Positions 1 to 8,199 of a stretch of DNA of 64,000 nucleotides are shown here, in pieces (the stretch's first letter is position 1; the number at the start of each line of letters is the position of its first letter). The stretch is from NCBI GenBank assembly GCA_965226775.1, contig CBDDEI010000002.1, forward strand, positions 1,302,001-1,366,000, read 5' to 3'. The translations under genes were made by a program, and so were the position numbers. Below the pieces are notes generated by a model. That model had not been told where the DNA came from and made no database searches. It worked only from the letters and a program-made list of their open reading frames with translations. Origin of the DNA: CBDDEI01 sp965226775 (GTDB lineage Bacteria; Chloroflexota; Dehalococcoidia; SHYD01).

Positions 1-246
1 ACCGTGGTGGTGCAGGTGGTGCGTCGCACTCCGCATCCGCTATACCGGCGTATTGTCACCCGAAGCAAACGATACAAGGCCCATGACGCAGACAATAGCT
101 GCAATATGGGCGATCTGGTGCGTATTGGGGAGTTCCGGCCCACGTCCAGGGAGAAACGCTGGCGTGTGGTGGAGATTATGGAGAAACGGCACGTTGCCGA
201 GCTCCAGCCCAGTGAAATAACTGCGGCCAATACGGACAGTCAATAA
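1..246 (+). CDS. rpsQ: 30S ribosomal protein S17, 5'-truncated by window edge
   Basis: Small-subunit protein that binds 16S rRNA early in assembly. The reading frame is open from base 1 (ACC, Thr), and the visible residues begin in the TVVV segment that in S17 follows the DKT motif. The true start therefore lies upstream of the window and the Met/GTG inside is not the start. The HPLYRR segment and the KRWRVVEIMEK C-terminal strand are typical of the family, and the 81 visible residues are most of a normal S17. It is the first visible gene of the spc region, 12 bases ahead of rplN, as in most bacteria. Identity is sure; only the N-terminus is missing. Confidence 0.95.
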   Translation, partial: TVVVQVVRRTPHPLYRRIVTRSKRYKAHDADNSCNMGDLVRIGEFRPTSREKRWRVVEIMEKRHVAELQPSEITAANTDSQ

Positions 247-258
247 GGCAGGCGGAAG

Positions 259-627
259 ATGATTCAGCAGTACACCAGGCTAAAAGTCGCAGATAACTCA
301 GGCGCACGCCGCATCATGTGCATTAACGTGCTGGGCGGCACCGGTCGGCGCTACGCGAGCGTTGGCGACGTCATCGTGGCCTCGGTGAAGCAGGCGGCTC
401 CCAATGCTGCGGTTAAGAAGGGGGATGTGGTGAGGGCGGTAGTAGTACGTGTCGCCAAGCTCTACCGGCGCCCTGATGGCTCCCACATCCGCTTTGACGA
501 CAACGCGGCGGTGCTGCTCTCCGACCAGAACAACCCCCGGGGCACCCGAGTATTTGGCCCCATTGCCCGCGAGTTGCGTGAGAAGAATTTCATGAAGATT
601 GTTTCCCTGGCGCCTGAGGTTCTGTAA
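259..627 (+). CDS. rplN: 50S ribosomal protein L14
   Basis: Large-subunit protein located at the subunit interface, contacting 23S and 16S rRNA. The 122 residues match the usual L14 length exactly. The N-terminal MIQQYTRLKVADNSGARR segment and the C-terminal FGPIARELREKNFMKIVSLAPEV segment (the latter shortened here to its recognisable core) are hallmark L14 sequences. The ATG at 259 follows a GGCGGAAG ribosome binding site. The stop codon TAA overlaps the ATG of rplX (TAATG), indicating translational coupling. Position after rpsQ is the standard one. Confidence 0.97.
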   Translation: MIQQYTRLKVADNSGARRIMCINVLGGTGRRYASVGDVIVASVKQAAPNAAVKKGDVVRAVVVRVAKLYRRPDGSHIRFDDNAAVLLSDQNNPRGTRVFGPIARELREKNFMKIVSLAPEVL

Positions 628-944
628 TGGCTGCAAAAGTTCGTAAGAACGATACGGTACTTGTGCTCAACGGCAAGGAGCGCGGCAAGCGTGGCAAAGT
701 CGCGCGCGTGATGCCCGACGCTACGCGCGCCGTGGTGGAAGGGCTGAATATGGTGAAGCGCCACACGCGCCCCACGGGCATGGCCTCCACCGGTGGGATT
801 ATCGAAAAAGAGGCGCCGCTCCATATCTCTAACCTGATGCTGGTGTGCAACAAGTGCGACCGGCCCGTCCGGGCAGGCTTTCAGTTCTTGGATGACGGCA
901 GCAAGGTGCGCGCCTGCAGGCGCTGCGGCGAAGTGGTGGACTAA
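627..944 (+). CDS. rplX: 50S ribosomal protein L24, zinc-type
   Basis: Assembly-initiating large-subunit protein. A KOW domain covers roughly residues 6-35 (KNDTVLVLNGKERGKRGKV). The C-terminal part carries two CxxC pairs, Cys74/Cys77 and Cys97/Cys100, which form the zinc-ribbon variant of L24 found in many Gram-positives and Chloroflexota. At 105 residues the length is normal. The start overlaps the rplN stop by one base, so translation is probably coupled. Nothing is unusual apart from the complete zinc-knuckle set, which is shared with S14, S4 and L36 in this operon. Confidence 0.97.
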   Translation: MAAKVRKNDTVLVLNGKERGKRGKVARVMPDATRAVVEGLNMVKRHTRPTGMASTGGIIEKEAPLHISNLMLVCNKCDRPVRAGFQFLDDGSKVRACRRCGEVVD

Positions 945-953
945 GAGGACGTT

Positions 954-1505
954 ATGGCTGCTACTGCACGTATGAAAGAGATGTATAAAGCGGAAATTGT
1001 GCCGACTCTGGTTCAGGAGTTCCGGTACGAAAACGTCATGCAGGTACCTCGTATCCAGAAAGTGGTGCTAAACATTGGCCTGGGTGAGGCGCTGCAGAAT
1101 GCCCGGGCGTTGGAAACCGCCTCGGCAGACCTGACGGCCATCACCGGCCAGCATCCGGTCATTACCCGGGCAAAGAGGTCCGTAGCGCAGTTCCGTATCA
1201 GAACGGGCATGGCCATCGGCATGATGGTGACGCTTCGTGATGTGCGCATGTGGGACTTCATGGATAAGCTGGTCAACTCTGCTATGCCCCGTATACGAGA
1301 CTTCCGAGGCATCTCCTCCGAAGGATTCGATGGGCGCGGCAACTTTAACTTAGGTCTACGGGAGCAGATTATCTTCCCGGAGATTGATTACGACAAGGTG
1401 GACCGCATCCGCGGCCTCCAAGTATCTGTGGTTACTACCGCCAAGACTGATGAAGAGGGGAAGCGGCTGCTCGAGTTATTGGGCATGCCCTTCGCCAAAG
1501 GCTAA
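954..1505 (+). CDS. rplE: 50S ribosomal protein L5
   Basis: Binds 5S rRNA and contacts the P-site tRNA and the central protuberance. The 183 residues match the L5 family length. Recognisable segments are VPRIQKVVLNIGLGEA near residue 32, the RAKRSVAQFRIR loop and the C-terminal DEEGKRLLELLGMPF. ATG at 954 is preceded by an AGAGGA-type binding site, nine bases after the rplX stop. It lies in its usual place between rplX and rpsN. Confidence 0.97.
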   Translation: MAATARMKEMYKAEIVPTLVQEFRYENVMQVPRIQKVVLNIGLGEALQNARALETASADLTAITGQHPVITRAKRSVAQFRIRTGMAIGMMVTLRDVRMWDFMDKLVNSAMPRIRDFRGISSEGFDGRGNFNLGLREQIIFPEIDYDKVDRIRGLQVSVVTTAKTDEEGKRLLELLGMPFAKG

Positions 1506-1523
1506 TCCCGGGGAGGAGCAAGC

Positions 1524-1709
1524 GTGGCCAAGGTATCGAAGATCGTCAAAGCGTCGCGGCCGCCCAAGTATCCGGTGCAGCAGCATAACCGCTGCCGAAG
1601 GTGCGGACGCCCGCGCTCGTATATGCGTATGTTTGCCCTTTGTCGCATCTGCTTCAGGGAGCTGGCTCTGGATGGACAGCTACCGGGCGTGCGGAAGTCT
1701 AGCTGGTAG
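1524..1709 (+). CDS. rpsN: 30S ribosomal protein S14, type Z (zinc-binding)
   Basis: Short 61-residue S14 of the zinc form. Cys24, Cys27, Cys40 and Cys43 make the CxxC...CxxC site, and the GVRKSSW C-terminus is diagnostic of type Z S14. The N-terminal MAKVSKIVKA replaces the usual MAKKSMI. The start is GTG at 1524, preceded by GGGGAGGAG about six bases upstream, so the non-ATG start is well supported. The protein sits in the small-subunit head and binds 16S rRNA. Confidence 0.96.
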   Translation: MAKVSKIVKASRPPKYPVQQHNRCRRCGRPRSYMRMFALCRICFRELALDGQLPGVRKSSW

Positions 1710-1732
1710 GGCGTCGTTAGGAGATTGGTACG

Positions 1733-2131
1733 ATGAACCTTTCCGATCCTATTGCTGATATGCTCACCCGCTTGCGCAATGGAAGCATGGCTCGTCACGA
1801 GTTTGTGCTGGTCCCAGCTTCCAAGCTGAAGACAAACATTGCCCGCATTCTTAGGGATGAGGGTTTTGTGAAGGAGTTCCAGATGCTTCAGGACGGCCCG
1901 CAGGGTACGCTGAAGATATTCCTGAACTATGTGGACCGGCGCAGCGCAGCCATCAAAGGCTTGCGCCGTGTGAGCAAACCCGGCCTGCGTGTATACGTTG
2001 GCAAGGGCGAGATCCCACGGGTGTACGGCGGCTTGGGTATTGCCATTCTGTCTACACCTAAGGGTGTGATGACCGGCCAGCAGGCCTGGCACAATAAACT
2101 GGGCGGCGAGCTTCTCTGCTACGTCTGGTAA
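1733..2131 (+). CDS. rpsH: 30S ribosomal protein S8
   Basis: Central-domain 16S rRNA-binding protein; in E. coli it is also the translational repressor of the spc operon. The 132 residues are the normal length. The N-terminal DPIADMLTRLRNG and the C-terminal GLGIAILSTPKGVMT segment are S8 signatures. ATG at 1733 has the binding site TAGGAGA upstream. Whether the E. coli-type feedback regulation operates here cannot be read from the sequence. Confidence 0.97.
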   Translation: MNLSDPIADMLTRLRNGSMARHEFVLVPASKLKTNIARILRDEGFVKEFQMLQDGPQGTLKIFLNYVDRRSAAIKGLRRVSKPGLRVYVGKGEIPRVYGGLGIAILSTPKGVMTGQQAWHNKLGGELLCYVW

Positions 2132-2144
2132 AAAGAGTTGAATC

Positions 2145-2693
2145 ATGTCTCGAATAGGTAACAAACTGATACCGCTGCCCACTGGCGTACAGGTGGTGAG
2201 AGAGGGCTCTCAGGTTACGGTGACCGGACCTAAGGGCACGCTGCAACGCGACTTGCCGGCAGAGATAAGCCTGCAAGAAGAGAACGGCGTGATCCAGGTG
2301 ACGCGACCCTCTGATGAGTCCCGGGTCAAAGCGCTGCATGGGCTGACCCGCGCGCTATTGGCCAACATGATCATCGGCGTGACGGACGGTTTCCGCAAAG
2401 AGATGGAGATCATCGGCGTTGGCTACCGCGCCCAGATGAGTGGGGACAAGCTGATAATGCAGCTCGGCTACTCTCATCCCATCGAGGTAGATCCGGCTCC
2501 TGGGATTGCCTTTGAGATGATGGGCAACAACCGCGTTGCGGTCTCCGGCATCGATAAGGAAAAGGTGGGGCAGGCAGCTGCAGAGCTACGTGCTTGGCGG
2601 CCACCGGAGCCGTACAAAGGCAAGGGGTTACGCTATGTGGGTGAAGTGGTTGCTCGCAAGGCGGGCAAGGGCGCTGCGAGAGGAGGCCGTTAG
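2145..2693 (+). CDS. rplF: 50S ribosomal protein L6
   Basis: Large-subunit protein near the factor-binding site. The 182 residues contain the two-fold repeated L6 fold. MSRIGNKLIPLP opens the protein, and the C-terminal EPYKGKGLRYVGEVVARKAGK stretch is the conserved L6 signature (listed only to position it near residues 154-174). A modest binding site (AAAGAG) precedes ATG 2145. The gene is followed two bases later by rplR, consistent with a tightly packed operon. Confidence 0.97.
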   Translation: MSRIGNKLIPLPTGVQVVREGSQVTVTGPKGTLQRDLPAEISLQEENGVIQVTRPSDESRVKALHGLTRALLANMIIGVTDGFRKEMEIIGVGYRAQMSGDKLIMQLGYSHPIEVDPAPGIAFEMMGNNRVAVSGIDKEKVGQAAAELRAWRPPEPYKGKGLRYVGEVVARKAGKGAARGGR

Positions 2694-2695
2694 AG

Positions 2696-3064
2696 ATGCC
2701 TCGTATTACAACTAGGCGGGAATTCCGTACGCGGCGGCATCTGCGGGTGCGCACTAAGGTGCAAGGCACTACCGCGCGGCCGCGGCTGGCGGTGTTCCGC
2801 AGCCTCAATCATATCTATGCTCAGGTTATTGATGACGATCGCCGCCATACGGTAGCAGCAGCTTCCTCCCTAGAGCCGGAGATCCGGCCAAAGCAGGCTA
2901 GCGAGAAGAAGGCTTCCGTAGCGCAACTGGTTGGGGCGCTTGTGGCAGAGCGGGCCAAGGCGGTCGGTGTGTCTCAAGTAGTCTTTGATCGTGGTGGCAA
3001 CCAGTATCAGGGACGGGTTCGCGCGCTTGCGGATGCCGCTCGTTCTGGCGGCTTGGTGTTCTAA
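2696..3064 (+). CDS. rplR: 50S ribosomal protein L18
   Basis: Binds 5S rRNA together with L5. The 122 residues match family length. The RPRLAVFRSLNHIYAQVIDD segment and the C-terminal FDRGGNQYQGRVRALADAAR region identify L18. The binding site for ATG 2696 lies inside the end of rplF (GAGGCCGTTAG). Gene order rplF-rplR-rpsE is canonical. Confidence 0.97.
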   Translation: MPRITTRREFRTRRHLRVRTKVQGTTARPRLAVFRSLNHIYAQVIDDDRRHTVAAASSLEPEIRPKQASEKKASVAQLVGALVAERAKAVGVSQVVFDRGGNQYQGRVRALADAARSGGLVF

Positions 3065-3084
3065 TTAACAAAGTAGGTGCATAC

Positions 3085-3615
3085 GTGGTAACTGGAGCAC
3101 AATCAGTAGATGCCCAAGGCGATAGCAGAGAAGCTGCCCTCGTCGACCGGGTGGTCAAGATCAACCGAGTGGCTAAGGTCGTAAAAGGCGGCCGACGCTT
3201 CAACTTCACCGCGCTCGTGGTGGTGGGGGATGGCGCCGGACGTGTGGGCGTTGGCCTGGGCAAAGCTAATGAGGTTCCGGAAGCCATTCGCAAGGGCGGC
3301 CAGATTGCTCGCAAGCACCTCTTCAAAGTGGAGCTCTCGGGCTCAACCATTCCTCACGATGTAGTGAGCGAGTTTGGCGCTGCCAAGGTGCTGCTCAAGC
3401 CCGCTTCTCCTGGCACGGGCGTCATCGCCGGCGGCGGTGTGCGCGCGGTAGTGGAGGCGGCCGGCATCCACGATATTCTTACTAAATCTATGGGCAGTGC
3501 GAACGCCATCAACGTTGTGAGCGCAACCATTGCCGGGTTACAAAGCCTGGTCGACCCCGTAGAGGCCCGTCGCCGACGGATGCGGAGCGCCGGACGGGCT
3601 CCACAAGAAGGATAG
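3085..3615 (+). CDS. rpsE: 30S ribosomal protein S5
   Basis: Small-subunit protein involved in decoding accuracy and mRNA unwinding. The N-terminal double-stranded RNA-binding domain (VVKINRVAKVVKGGRRFNF) and the C-terminal domain with GTGVIAGGGVRAVVEAAGI are clear. Length is 176 residues. The start is GTG at 3085, with AAGTAGGTG upstream. I see no good alternative start, and the N-terminal tail before the conserved domain is about 20 residues, which is ordinary. Confidence 0.96.
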   Translation: MVTGAQSVDAQGDSREAALVDRVVKINRVAKVVKGGRRFNFTALVVVGDGAGRVGVGLGKANEVPEAIRKGGQIARKHLFKVELSGSTIPHDVVSEFGAAKVLLKPASPGTGVIAGGGVRAVVEAAGIHDILTKSMGSANAINVVSATIAGLQSLVDPVEARRRRMRSAGRAPQEG

Positions 3616-3622
3616 GCGCAGT

Positions 3623-3808
3623 ATGGCTAAGTTACGTATCACTTGGCGCAAGAGCGCTATCGGCTATAGCGTAGACCAGAAGCGCACCATTCGCGCGCTG
3701 GGCTTGCGCCGGCTGCACCAGAGCGTGGAGCAGCCCAATACCCGCTCTATCCAGGGCATGGTCACTAAAGTCAAACATCTTGTAAACGTAGAAGAAGTAG
3801 GGGACTAA
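3623..3808 (+). CDS. rpmD: 50S ribosomal protein L30
   Basis: Small large-subunit protein of 61 residues, the normal bacterial length. The KLRITWRKSAIGYSVDQKRT start and the LGLRRLHQSVEQPNT segment match the L30 consensus (I.. K.. IG....Q..T...LGL). It lies seven bases after rpsE and four bases before rplO, the canonical arrangement. Confidence 0.96.
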   Translation: MAKLRITWRKSAIGYSVDQKRTIRALGLRRLHQSVEQPNTRSIQGMVTKVKHLVNVEEVGD

Positions 3809-3811
3809 CCC

Positions 3812-4264
3812 ATGCGTCAGCATCAGCTTAAACCGCCCGCAGGGGCAACCCATTCCCGTAAGCGTCTGGGACGTGGAGGCGCGAGTGGCCAGGGCACTAC
3901 GGCAGGCAGAGGGACCAAGGGTCAGAAGGCCCGGGCCGGCGGCGGCGTTCGCCCTGGGTTTGAAGGCGGCCAGCTCCCCATCATCAAGCGTCTGCCACAC
4001 ATGCGCGGCTTCACCAATATCTTCAAGATCTATTACGCGGCAGTGAACGTAGAGCAGCTTAACCGCTTTGATGCCAACGAAGAGATCACGCCCGCAAAGC
4101 TTGCAAGCGTGGGCCTTATTCCCAAAAGCAACGTTCCGGTTAAGCTCTTGGGCAATGGAGATTTGACTAAGCAGCTGATAATCAAGGTCAACAAGGTTTC
4201 TGCTTCGGCCAAAGCTAAGGTGGAAGCCGCCGGTGGGAAAGTAGAGGGGCTAGCCCGTGCTTGA
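3812..4264 (+). CDS. rplO: 50S ribosomal protein L15
   Basis: Late-assembly large-subunit protein. The glycine- and arginine-rich N-terminus (KRLGRGGASGQGTTAGRGTK) and the GFEGGQLPIIKRLPHMRGF segment identify L15. At 150 residues the length is usual. The end overlaps the start of secY by eight bases, so SecY translation is likely coupled to L15 translation. Confidence 0.97.
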   Translation: MRQHQLKPPAGATHSRKRLGRGGASGQGTTAGRGTKGQKARAGGGVRPGFEGGQLPIIKRLPHMRGFTNIFKIYYAAVNVEQLNRFDANEEITPAKLASVGLIPKSNVPVKLLGNGDLTKQLIIKVNKVSASAKAKVEAAGGKVEGLARA

Positions 4265-5555
4265 GGCGTTGTTAGGAGCTTGGCGGTCGCCCGACCTCCG
4301 TCGAAAGCTTCTCTTCACCTTTGGAATGCTGGTAATCTTCCGGTTCATCGCGCATATCCCAGTGCCTGGGGTGGACGTGGAGAGCCTGAACCGGCTCTTC
4401 CAGAGCAACCAGTTGCTGGGCATGTTGGACCTGTTCAGCGGCGGCGCTATGCGCAACCTGAGTATTGCCGCCATGGGGGTTTACCCGTACATTACGGCGT
4501 CCATCATTATGCAGCTCATGGTGCCGGTGATCCCTACGCTGGAGGCGCTCTCCAAAGAAGGCGAGTACGGTAGGCATCGTATCAACCAGTACACCCACTG
4601 GCTCACGGTCCCTCTGGCAGCGCTGCAAGCTTTTGGGCAATTGGTGCTGTTCCAGAGCCAGGGCGTGCTGGGTTCTGTTGGCCTAAGCGGCCCTAACCTG
4701 CTGCCTACTCTGGCCATGGTTGCTTCTATGACGGCCGGCACCATCTTCCTGGTTTGGATAGGTGAGTTGATTACAGAGAACGGCATTGGCAACGGCATAT
4801 CCGTCATTATCTTTGGCGGCATTGTGGCGTCTCTGCCCGACCTGGTGCTTCAGGGCTATGTGGGCGCTACCGGCGGCAACTTCTGGGGCATCGCAGTGTT
4901 TATGGTCATTGGCTTGTTCCTGGTGTCGGCGATTGTCTTCTTTCAGGAAGCGCAGCGACGCATCCCTGTGCAGTACTCCCGCAGCCTCTTTCGAGGCGGA
5001 CGGCTGTACCGGCAGGGCGGCGCAAGCCATATTCCGCTGCGTCTTAACTCCGCAGGCATGATTCCTTTGATCTTTGCATCATCCATCATGATCTTGCCCG
5101 GCACGGTAGCAACGTACTTTACCGTGTCTGATACCACTTGGGTAGCAAGCACGGCGCGTGTCGTCACCGATATTTTTTCGGTTAGTGGCCCCTTCTACTG
5201 GCTGTTCTACGGCCTGCTGGTTATAGCGTTCACTTTCTTCTATACCCTAGTGATCTTTCAGCAGCAGAACCTGGCGGAGAACCTCCAGAAGAACGGTGGG
5301 TTTGTTCCAGGCATTCGACCGGGCCGCCCAACTGCCGAGTATTTTCATCTAGTGCTTATCCGCGTCACTGCGGCAGGCGCGCTGTTCTTGGGGTTGGTAG
5401 CAGTAATGCCGTATATTGCACAGCTCATCACGGGCGTGAGAGCGTTGCAGCTGAGCAGCACTGGGTTGCTGATTGTGGTTGGCGTGGCACTGGACACTAT
5501 GCGTCAGCTTGAATCCCAACTGATGATGCGCAACTATCAAGGGTTCATAAGGTAG
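4257..5555 (+). CDS. secY: Protein translocase subunit SecY
   Basis: Channel-forming subunit of the Sec translocon in the cytoplasmic membrane. The 432 residues carry the expected ten hydrophobic segments. The first is preceded by PDLRRKLLFT, and the IPVPGVD periplasmic plug segment and the GGAMRNLSIAAMGVYPYITASI region of helix 2 are typical. The cytosolic RRIPVQYSR loop and the NLQKNGGFVPGIRPG loop are also present. The start is GTG at 4257 inside rplO. Linkage to rplO and adk is standard. Confidence 0.97.
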   Translation: MLEALLGAWRSPDLRRKLLFTFGMLVIFRFIAHIPVPGVDVESLNRLFQSNQLLGMLDLFSGGAMRNLSIAAMGVYPYITASIIMQLMVPVIPTLEALSKEGEYGRHRINQYTHWLTVPLAALQAFGQLVLFQSQGVLGSVGLSGPNLLPTLAMVASMTAGTIFLVWIGELITENGIGNGISVIIFGGIVASLPDLVLQGYVGATGGNFWGIAVFMVIGLFLVSAIVFFQEAQRRIPVQYSRSLFRGGRLYRQGGASHIPLRLNSAGMIPLIFASSIMILPGTVATYFTVSDTTWVASTARVVTDIFSVSGPFYWLFYGLLVIAFTFFYTLVIFQQQNLAENLQKNGGFVPGIRPGRPTAEYFHLVLIRVTAAGALFLGLVAVMPYIAQLITGVRALQLSSTGLLIVVGVALDTMRQLESQLMMRNYQGFIR

Positions 5556-5564
5556 GAGGGCACT

Positions 5565-6221
5565 CTGTACGTTATCTTGCTGGGAGCACCCGGCGCAGGT
5601 AAAGGTACCCAGGCAGCCCAGGTGAGTAAGACCCTGGGTCTTGTCCACTTGGCCTCGGGCGACCTTTTTCGACAGGTGCGGGAGAGCGATACTGAGCTTG
5701 GTAGACTTGTGAAGGACTACTACGACAAAGGCGCACTGGTGCCGGACGATGTGACGATCCGGATGATCCTAGAGCGCTTGAACGAGCCTGATTGTGCTAA
5801 GGGGTGTCTGCTGGACGGGTTCCCCCGCACTATTGAGCAGGCCAAGGCTTTGGATGCCGCGCTTAACGAGCGCAATCAAAATGTGGACGAGGCTATTTCT
5901 ATCGACGTTTCAGAAGAGGAGTTGGTGCGACGCCTGGGCGGGCGCTGGCTCTGTCGCAATTGCAGCACGCCGTACCACTCTGTGAGCGCGCCACCCAAGC
6001 AAGAGGGTGTGTGCGACGAGTGCGGCGGCCCGTTGTACCAGCGGCCGGACGATAGTCCCGAGACGGCCGAGAAGCGGCTTGCCGTTTATTTTGAACAGAC
6101 CCATCCACTGCTGGATTACTACGATGGTCAGCGGAAGCTAGAGAGCGTTAACGGTGAGAAGACCGTTGAAGAGGTTCGGGAGGATATCCTGCATCTGTTA
6201 GAGGTAGCAGGCCGGTCATGA
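5565..6221 (+). CDS. adk: Adenylate kinase, zinc-LID type, probable CTG start
   Basis: Catalyses ATP + AMP = 2 ADP. The P-loop GAPGAGKGT sits near the N-terminus, with AMP-site residues around the GDLFR and LLDGFPRT motifs. The LID domain holds four cysteines in two CxxC pairs, the zinc-binding form. The first in-frame ATG/GTG/TTG is TTG at 5577, which would begin directly before the P-loop and delete most of strand 1. Four codons upstream, CTG at 5565 gives the family-typical start (M)YVILLGAPG and is placed about five bases after an AGGAGG binding site (5554-5560). I therefore choose 5565. The gene ends in an ATGA overlap with map. Confidence 0.9.
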   Translation: MYVILLGAPGAGKGTQAAQVSKTLGLVHLASGDLFRQVRESDTELGRLVKDYYDKGALVPDDVTIRMILERLNEPDCAKGCLLDGFPRTIEQAKALDAALNERNQNVDEAISIDVSEEELVRRLGGRWLCRNCSTPYHSVSAPPKQEGVCDECGGPLYQRPDDSPETAEKRLAVYFEQTHPLLDYYDGQRKLESVNGEKTVEEVREDILHLLEVAGRS

Positions 6222-6982
6222 CCACAAACACGTCTGGCATTGGCATTAAGACGCCTACCGAGATTGCATTGATGCGCGCGGCAGGTAAGTTGCTGGCGGA
6301 AGTGCTTCAGGTGCTCACAGAATCCGTGAAGGCGGGCATGACTACTAAGGATCTGGATGTTATTGCGGCGCGGGAGATAGCGGCCCGCAAGGCAAAGCCG
6401 TCCTTCCTTGGCTATCGGGGCTATCCGGCGCACATCTGTGTTTCCGTGAACGATGAGATTGTCCACGGCATCCCCGGTGACCGGCAGCTTAAAGAGGGCG
6501 ACGCGGTAGGCATTGATTGCGGTCTTATCTATCAGGGCTGGCAGGCCGACTCTGCCAGGACCATTGGGCTGCCGCCGGTGGACCCGGAAGTGGCTCGCTT
6601 AATCGAGGTCACCCGGCTCTCGCTGGACGCGGGCATTGCGGCGGCAAAAAGCGGCGCTCGCGTTGGCGACATCTCGGCTGCGGTGCAGCAGGTTGCGGAG
6701 AAGGAAAAGTTTGGCGTAGTACGAGAGTATGTGGGACATGGGATTGGTCGGGCAATGCACGAGGATCCGCCGGTGCCCAACTACGGCAATCCTGGGCAGG
6801 GGCCGCTGCTGCGGCCGGGCATGGCACTGGCTATTGAGCCGATGCTGAATTTGGGCGGCCCGCAGACCCGGGTAGGCGATGACGGCTGGACGGTATTTAC
6901 TAAAGACGGACGTATTTCTGCGCATTTTGAGCACACTATCGCCATCAATGAGGGCGATGCCGAGGTTTTAACCAGGCCGTAG
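6218..6982 (+). CDS. map: Methionine aminopeptidase, type I
   Basis: Removes the initiator methionine from nascent proteins. All five metal ligands are visible in order: Asp in IDCG, Asp in ADSART, His in VGHGIG, Glu in AIEPM and Glu in FEHTIAI. Length is 254 residues, normal for type Ia. The ATG overlaps the adk stop by four bases. The adk-map-infA order is common in Gram-positive-type spc/alpha operons. Confidence 0.97.
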   Translation: MTTNTSGIGIKTPTEIALMRAAGKLLAEVLQVLTESVKAGMTTKDLDVIAAREIAARKAKPSFLGYRGYPAHICVSVNDEIVHGIPGDRQLKEGDAVGIDCGLIYQGWQADSARTIGLPPVDPEVARLIEVTRLSLDAGIAAAKSGARVGDISAAVQQVAEKEKFGVVREYVGHGIGRAMHEDPPVPNYGNPGQGPLLRPGMALAIEPMLNLGGPQTRVGDDGWTVFTKDGRISAHFEHTIAINEGDAEVLTRP

Positions 6983-7008
6983 GGCTTGGAATACATTCTG
7001 GAGATTGC

Positions 7009-7233
7009 ATGGCAGACAAAAAAGAGACAATTGAAGTAGAAGGCGTGGTTGCCGAGCCGCTCCCTAACGCAATGTTTAGGGTAGAGTTGGCCAACGGCCA
7101 CAGAGTGTTAGCGCACATTTCCGGCAAGATTCGTCTTCACTTCATCCGCATCCTCCCTGGCGACAGGGTGTTGATTGAGCTGTCTCCTTATGATCTTACC
7201 AGAGGACGCATTACGTATCGGTTCAACAAATAG
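7009..7233 (+). CDS. infA: Translation initiation factor IF-1
   Basis: Binds the ribosomal A site during initiation. The 74-residue S1-like OB fold includes GVVAEPLPNAMFRVELANGH and the C-terminal LIELSPYDLTRGRITYR, both diagnostic. The N-terminus is MADKKETIEVEG. It is located between map and rpmJ, as in many bacteria. Confidence 0.97.
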   Translation: MADKKETIEVEGVVAEPLPNAMFRVELANGHRVLAHISGKIRLHFIRILPGDRVLIELSPYDLTRGRITYRFNK

Positions 7234-7268
7234 CTAGGGACTTCGGTGTCTTAGCTAAGGGGAAAGCC

Positions 7269-7382
7269 ATGAAAGTACGAACATCGGTCAAGCCACGTTG
7301 CGACAAGTGCAGGGTCATCCGGCGCAGGCGCGTTGTGATGGTGATCTGCCCTACGGCGCGGCATAAGCAGCGGCAAGGCTAG
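7269..7382 (+). CDS. rpmJ: 50S ribosomal protein L36, zinc-binding form
   Basis: Tiny 37-residue protein reading MKVRTSVKPRCDKCRVIRRR at its N-terminus. Cys11, Cys14, Cys27 and His32 form the zinc-ribbon of the standard L36. ATG at 7269 is preceded by AAGGGGAAAG. It is located between infA and rpsM, the canonical position. This gene is too short for usual ORF cut-offs, but sequence and position leave no doubt. Confidence 0.96.
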   Translation: MKVRTSVKPRCDKCRVIRRRRVVMVICPTARHKQRQG

Positions 7383-7398
7383 CCCTAAGGGGGAGAGT

Positions 7399-7782
7399 AT
7401 GGCACGTATAGCTGGAGTAGACGTACCTAACCACAAGCGGCTGGAAATTTCTCTGCGCCACATTTATGGCGTGGGACCCACCAACGCGCGGAACATTTGC
7501 ACAAAGACTCGTATTGACCCAGGCATCAAAGTGAATGACCTGACGGAAGAGGAGCTTAGCCGCCTGCGTGAAGTCATCGATAAGGATTATCTGGTAGAAG
7601 GCGACCTGCGCCGAGAAGTCAACGCCAACGTGCGCCGGCTCATCGAGATCGGCAGCTACCGCGGGCTTCGACACCGCCGCGGGCTTCCCGTGCACGGTCA
7701 GCGCACCCGCACCAACGCGCGCACCAAGCGAGGCAACCGCAGGACAGTGGCCGGCCGACGGCGCGCCGCGGCTAAGAAGTAA
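7399..7782 (+). CDS. rpsM: 30S ribosomal protein S13
   Basis: Head protein contacting the P-site tRNA and bridge B1. The helix-two-turn-helix N-terminal part (MARIAGVDVPNHKRLEISL) and the C-terminal GLPVHGQRTRTNARTKRG tail are characteristic. At 127 residues it is usual. The binding site GGGGGAGAG precedes ATG 7399. It opens the alpha-operon part of the cluster. Confidence 0.97.
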   Translation: MARIAGVDVPNHKRLEISLRHIYGVGPTNARNICTKTRIDPGIKVNDLTEEELSRLREVIDKDYLVEGDLRREVNANVRRLIEIGSYRGLRHRRGLPVHGQRTRTNARTKRGNRRTVAGRRRAAAKK

Positions 7783-7797
7783 GTAGAGGACTGAACT

Positions 7798-8190
7798 ATG
7801 GGAGATCGACGTCGACCAACAACGCGAAGGCGAGAGCGCAAGTCCATTCCGGTGGGGCGGGCGTATATCCAATCGACTTTCAACAATACGCTCATTACCC
7901 TTACGGACCCGAACGGCAACACCATCTCATCCGCCAGTGCGGGAACGTCCGGGTTCAAGGGCTCTCGTAAAAGCACGCCCTACGCTGCTCAAGTAGCTGC
8001 CGAGACGGCGGTGCGGCGCGGGATGGAGCACGGGCTTCGCCAGGTTGACGTCTATATTCGTGGAACCGGGAGCGGTCGTGAGGCAGCCATCCGAGCGCTG
8101 CAGGCTGCAGGTATTGCTGTTACAAGTATCTGGGACGTGACACCCACGCCCCATAATGGTTGCCGACCGCCGAAAAGGCGTCGGGTATAA
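7798..8190 (+). CDS. rpsK: 30S ribosomal protein S11
   Basis: Platform protein of the small subunit. The 130 residues include FNNTLITLTDPNGNTISSAS, then GFKGSRKSTPYAAQ and the C-terminal DVTPTPHNGCRPPKRRRV, which are strongly conserved in S11. ATG 7798 follows AGAGGACTGA. No anomalies. Confidence 0.97.
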   Translation: MGDRRRPTTRRRERKSIPVGRAYIQSTFNNTLITLTDPNGNTISSASAGTSGFKGSRKSTPYAAQVAAETAVRRGMEHGLRQVDVYIRGTGSGREAAIRALQAAGIAVTSIWDVTPTPHNGCRPPKRRRV

Positions 8191-8199
8191 GGGGGAAGG

